Of a DNA stretch of 64,000 bases, positions 63,562 through 64,000 are shown one piece after another; position 1 is the first letter of the stretch, and every line of letters starts with the position of its first letter. Source of the stretch: Neorhizobium huautlense (GTDB lineage: Bacteria; Pseudomonadota; Alphaproteobacteria; Rhizobiales; Rhizobiaceae); NCBI RefSeq assembly GCF_002968575.1, contig NZ_PVBM01000016.1, positions 62,001 to 126,000 on the forward strand, written 5' to 3'. Position numbers and translations under genes: made by a program. Under the pieces are notes generated by a model, which made no database searches, had not been told where the DNA came from, and saw only the letters and a list, made by a program, of their open reading frames with translations.

Positions 63562-63816
63562 ATGGCTATCCCCGATCACGCCCGCACAAACTTCGACACG
63601 CTGCTGCGCGCCGCAGCCGATGGCAAGCTTGCTCTTATGGAATGCCTCGACGCCGCCACACGCGAGCCGCGTTACGTGCTTTGCGCCGTCGGCCGCAGTG
63701 ACGACGAATACGTCTTCACGCCATTCGGCCATCTCGCCGACGGCAACCCATACGACACCTACCTGCCGCCCGATCCTGCCGACCCGGCTGGCTTCATCGC
63801 AGCCCGGACCGCCTAG
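63562..63816 (+). CDS. Small hypothetical protein of the ParB-like plasmid operon (DUF6117-like)
   Basis: The 84-residue protein (MAIPDHARTNFDTLLRAAAD...) has a compact alpha/beta pattern with EPRYVLCAVGRSDDEYVFTP in the centre. It resembles small proteins found after DUF932 genes on rhizobial plasmids. GGAG lies a few bases before the ATG. The function is unknown. The following 135 nt to 63951 show no gene. Confidence 0.6.
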   Translation: MAIPDHARTNFDTLLRAAADGKLALMECLDAATREPRYVLCAVGRSDDEYVFTPFGHLADGNPYDTYLPPDPADPAGFIAARTA

Positions 63817-63951
63817 GCGCCCAGGATCGTCGGCAGAGTATCGGTCGGCAGTCCGCTCGACCTTCCCTGCAGGCTTGGCAAGTTCTCCTTCGAAGCTTCG
63901 GAGGAGCGCTTGAGCCACGCCGTTCTCCTTTCTCTCTCGGAGTATTTTTCG

Positions 63952-64000
63952 ATGAATATCATCTCGCATCCTCAAAACGTTTCCATCACCCCACGTCCTG
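63952..64000 (+). CDS. Start of a further gene, cut by the window end
   Basis: An ATG preceded by GGAG (about 8 nt upstream) opens a frame reading MNIISHPQNVSITPRP to the window edge. In related plasmids a large helicase/methylase-like gene often follows at this position, but 16 codons cannot show that here. Confidence 0.4.
   Translation, partial: MNIISHPQNVSITPRP

Overview
This window looks like part of a large repABC-type plasmid, or a chromid, from a member of the Rhizobiaceae (Rhizobium, Agrobacterium or Sinorhizobium type). The evidence is an intact repA-repB-repC operon with a probable antisense RNA between repB and repC, SyrB-like proteins, a RHE_PE00001-type helix-turn-helix protein beside a tyrosine recombinase, and a plasmid housekeeping operon (large ParB-like protein, DUF932 protein). 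Nothing here looks like a chromosomal core region, and I see no rRNA, tRNA or CRISPR array.

1-13.4 kb: the 3' part of an AceE/transketolase-type E1 dehydrogenase gene. It faces a long minus-strand operon made of a branched-chain-amino-acid-type ABC importer, an M24 peptidase-fold protein with altered metal ligands, a hydratase/FAH-family enzyme, an aldehyde dehydrogenase, an iron-type alcohol dehydrogenase and a malate/lactate-type dehydrogenase. A divergent GntR/FCD regulator reads away from it.

13.5-29.4 kb: a coherent aromatic catabolic island. It has a vanillin-type aldehyde dehydrogenase, a tautomerase-like protein, hydroxyquinol 1,2-dioxygenase, maleylacetate reductase, FolD, PurU, a second ABC importer, a MetF-like reductase, a LigM-like tetrahydrofolate-dependent aryl O-demethylase, a MarR regulator and a flavoprotein aromatic hydroxylase. 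I infer a route in which a methoxylated aromatic acid is taken up, hydroxylated and demethylated onto tetrahydrofolate. The ring would be funnelled through hydroxyquinol and maleylacetate to 3-oxoadipate. The methyl group would be oxidised through MetF, FolD and PurU to formate, which regenerates tetrahydrofolate. A palindromic operator related to TAGTACGGTTTCCGTACTA lies at or near four promoters of this island and probably binds the MarR protein.

29.6-32.7 kb: a NahR-type LysR regulator, a putative MpaB-family oxygenase and a MetA-pathway-type outer-membrane protein.

32.8-47.9 kb: an accessory island. It starts with decayed insertion sequences. It contains several small cassettes with nuclease-like proteins of the PD-(D/E)xK type, an Abi_C-like protein, and a minus-strand operon encoding a 1529-residue protein (serine hydrolase, helical repeats, PIN-like C-terminal region), a 639-residue partner and a short ORF closed by a strong terminator. 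It ends with an integrase and the vestige of a second integrase. This is the best candidate for an undescribed defence or conflict system.

48-64 kb: plasmid maintenance. This part holds repABC, three parS-like 16-mers, two frameshifted genes, an AbiEi/AbiEii toxin-antitoxin pair with an operator-like palindrome, tandem SyrB-like genes, and the ParB-like/DUF932 operon, whose intergenic gaps carry similar GC-rich hairpins.
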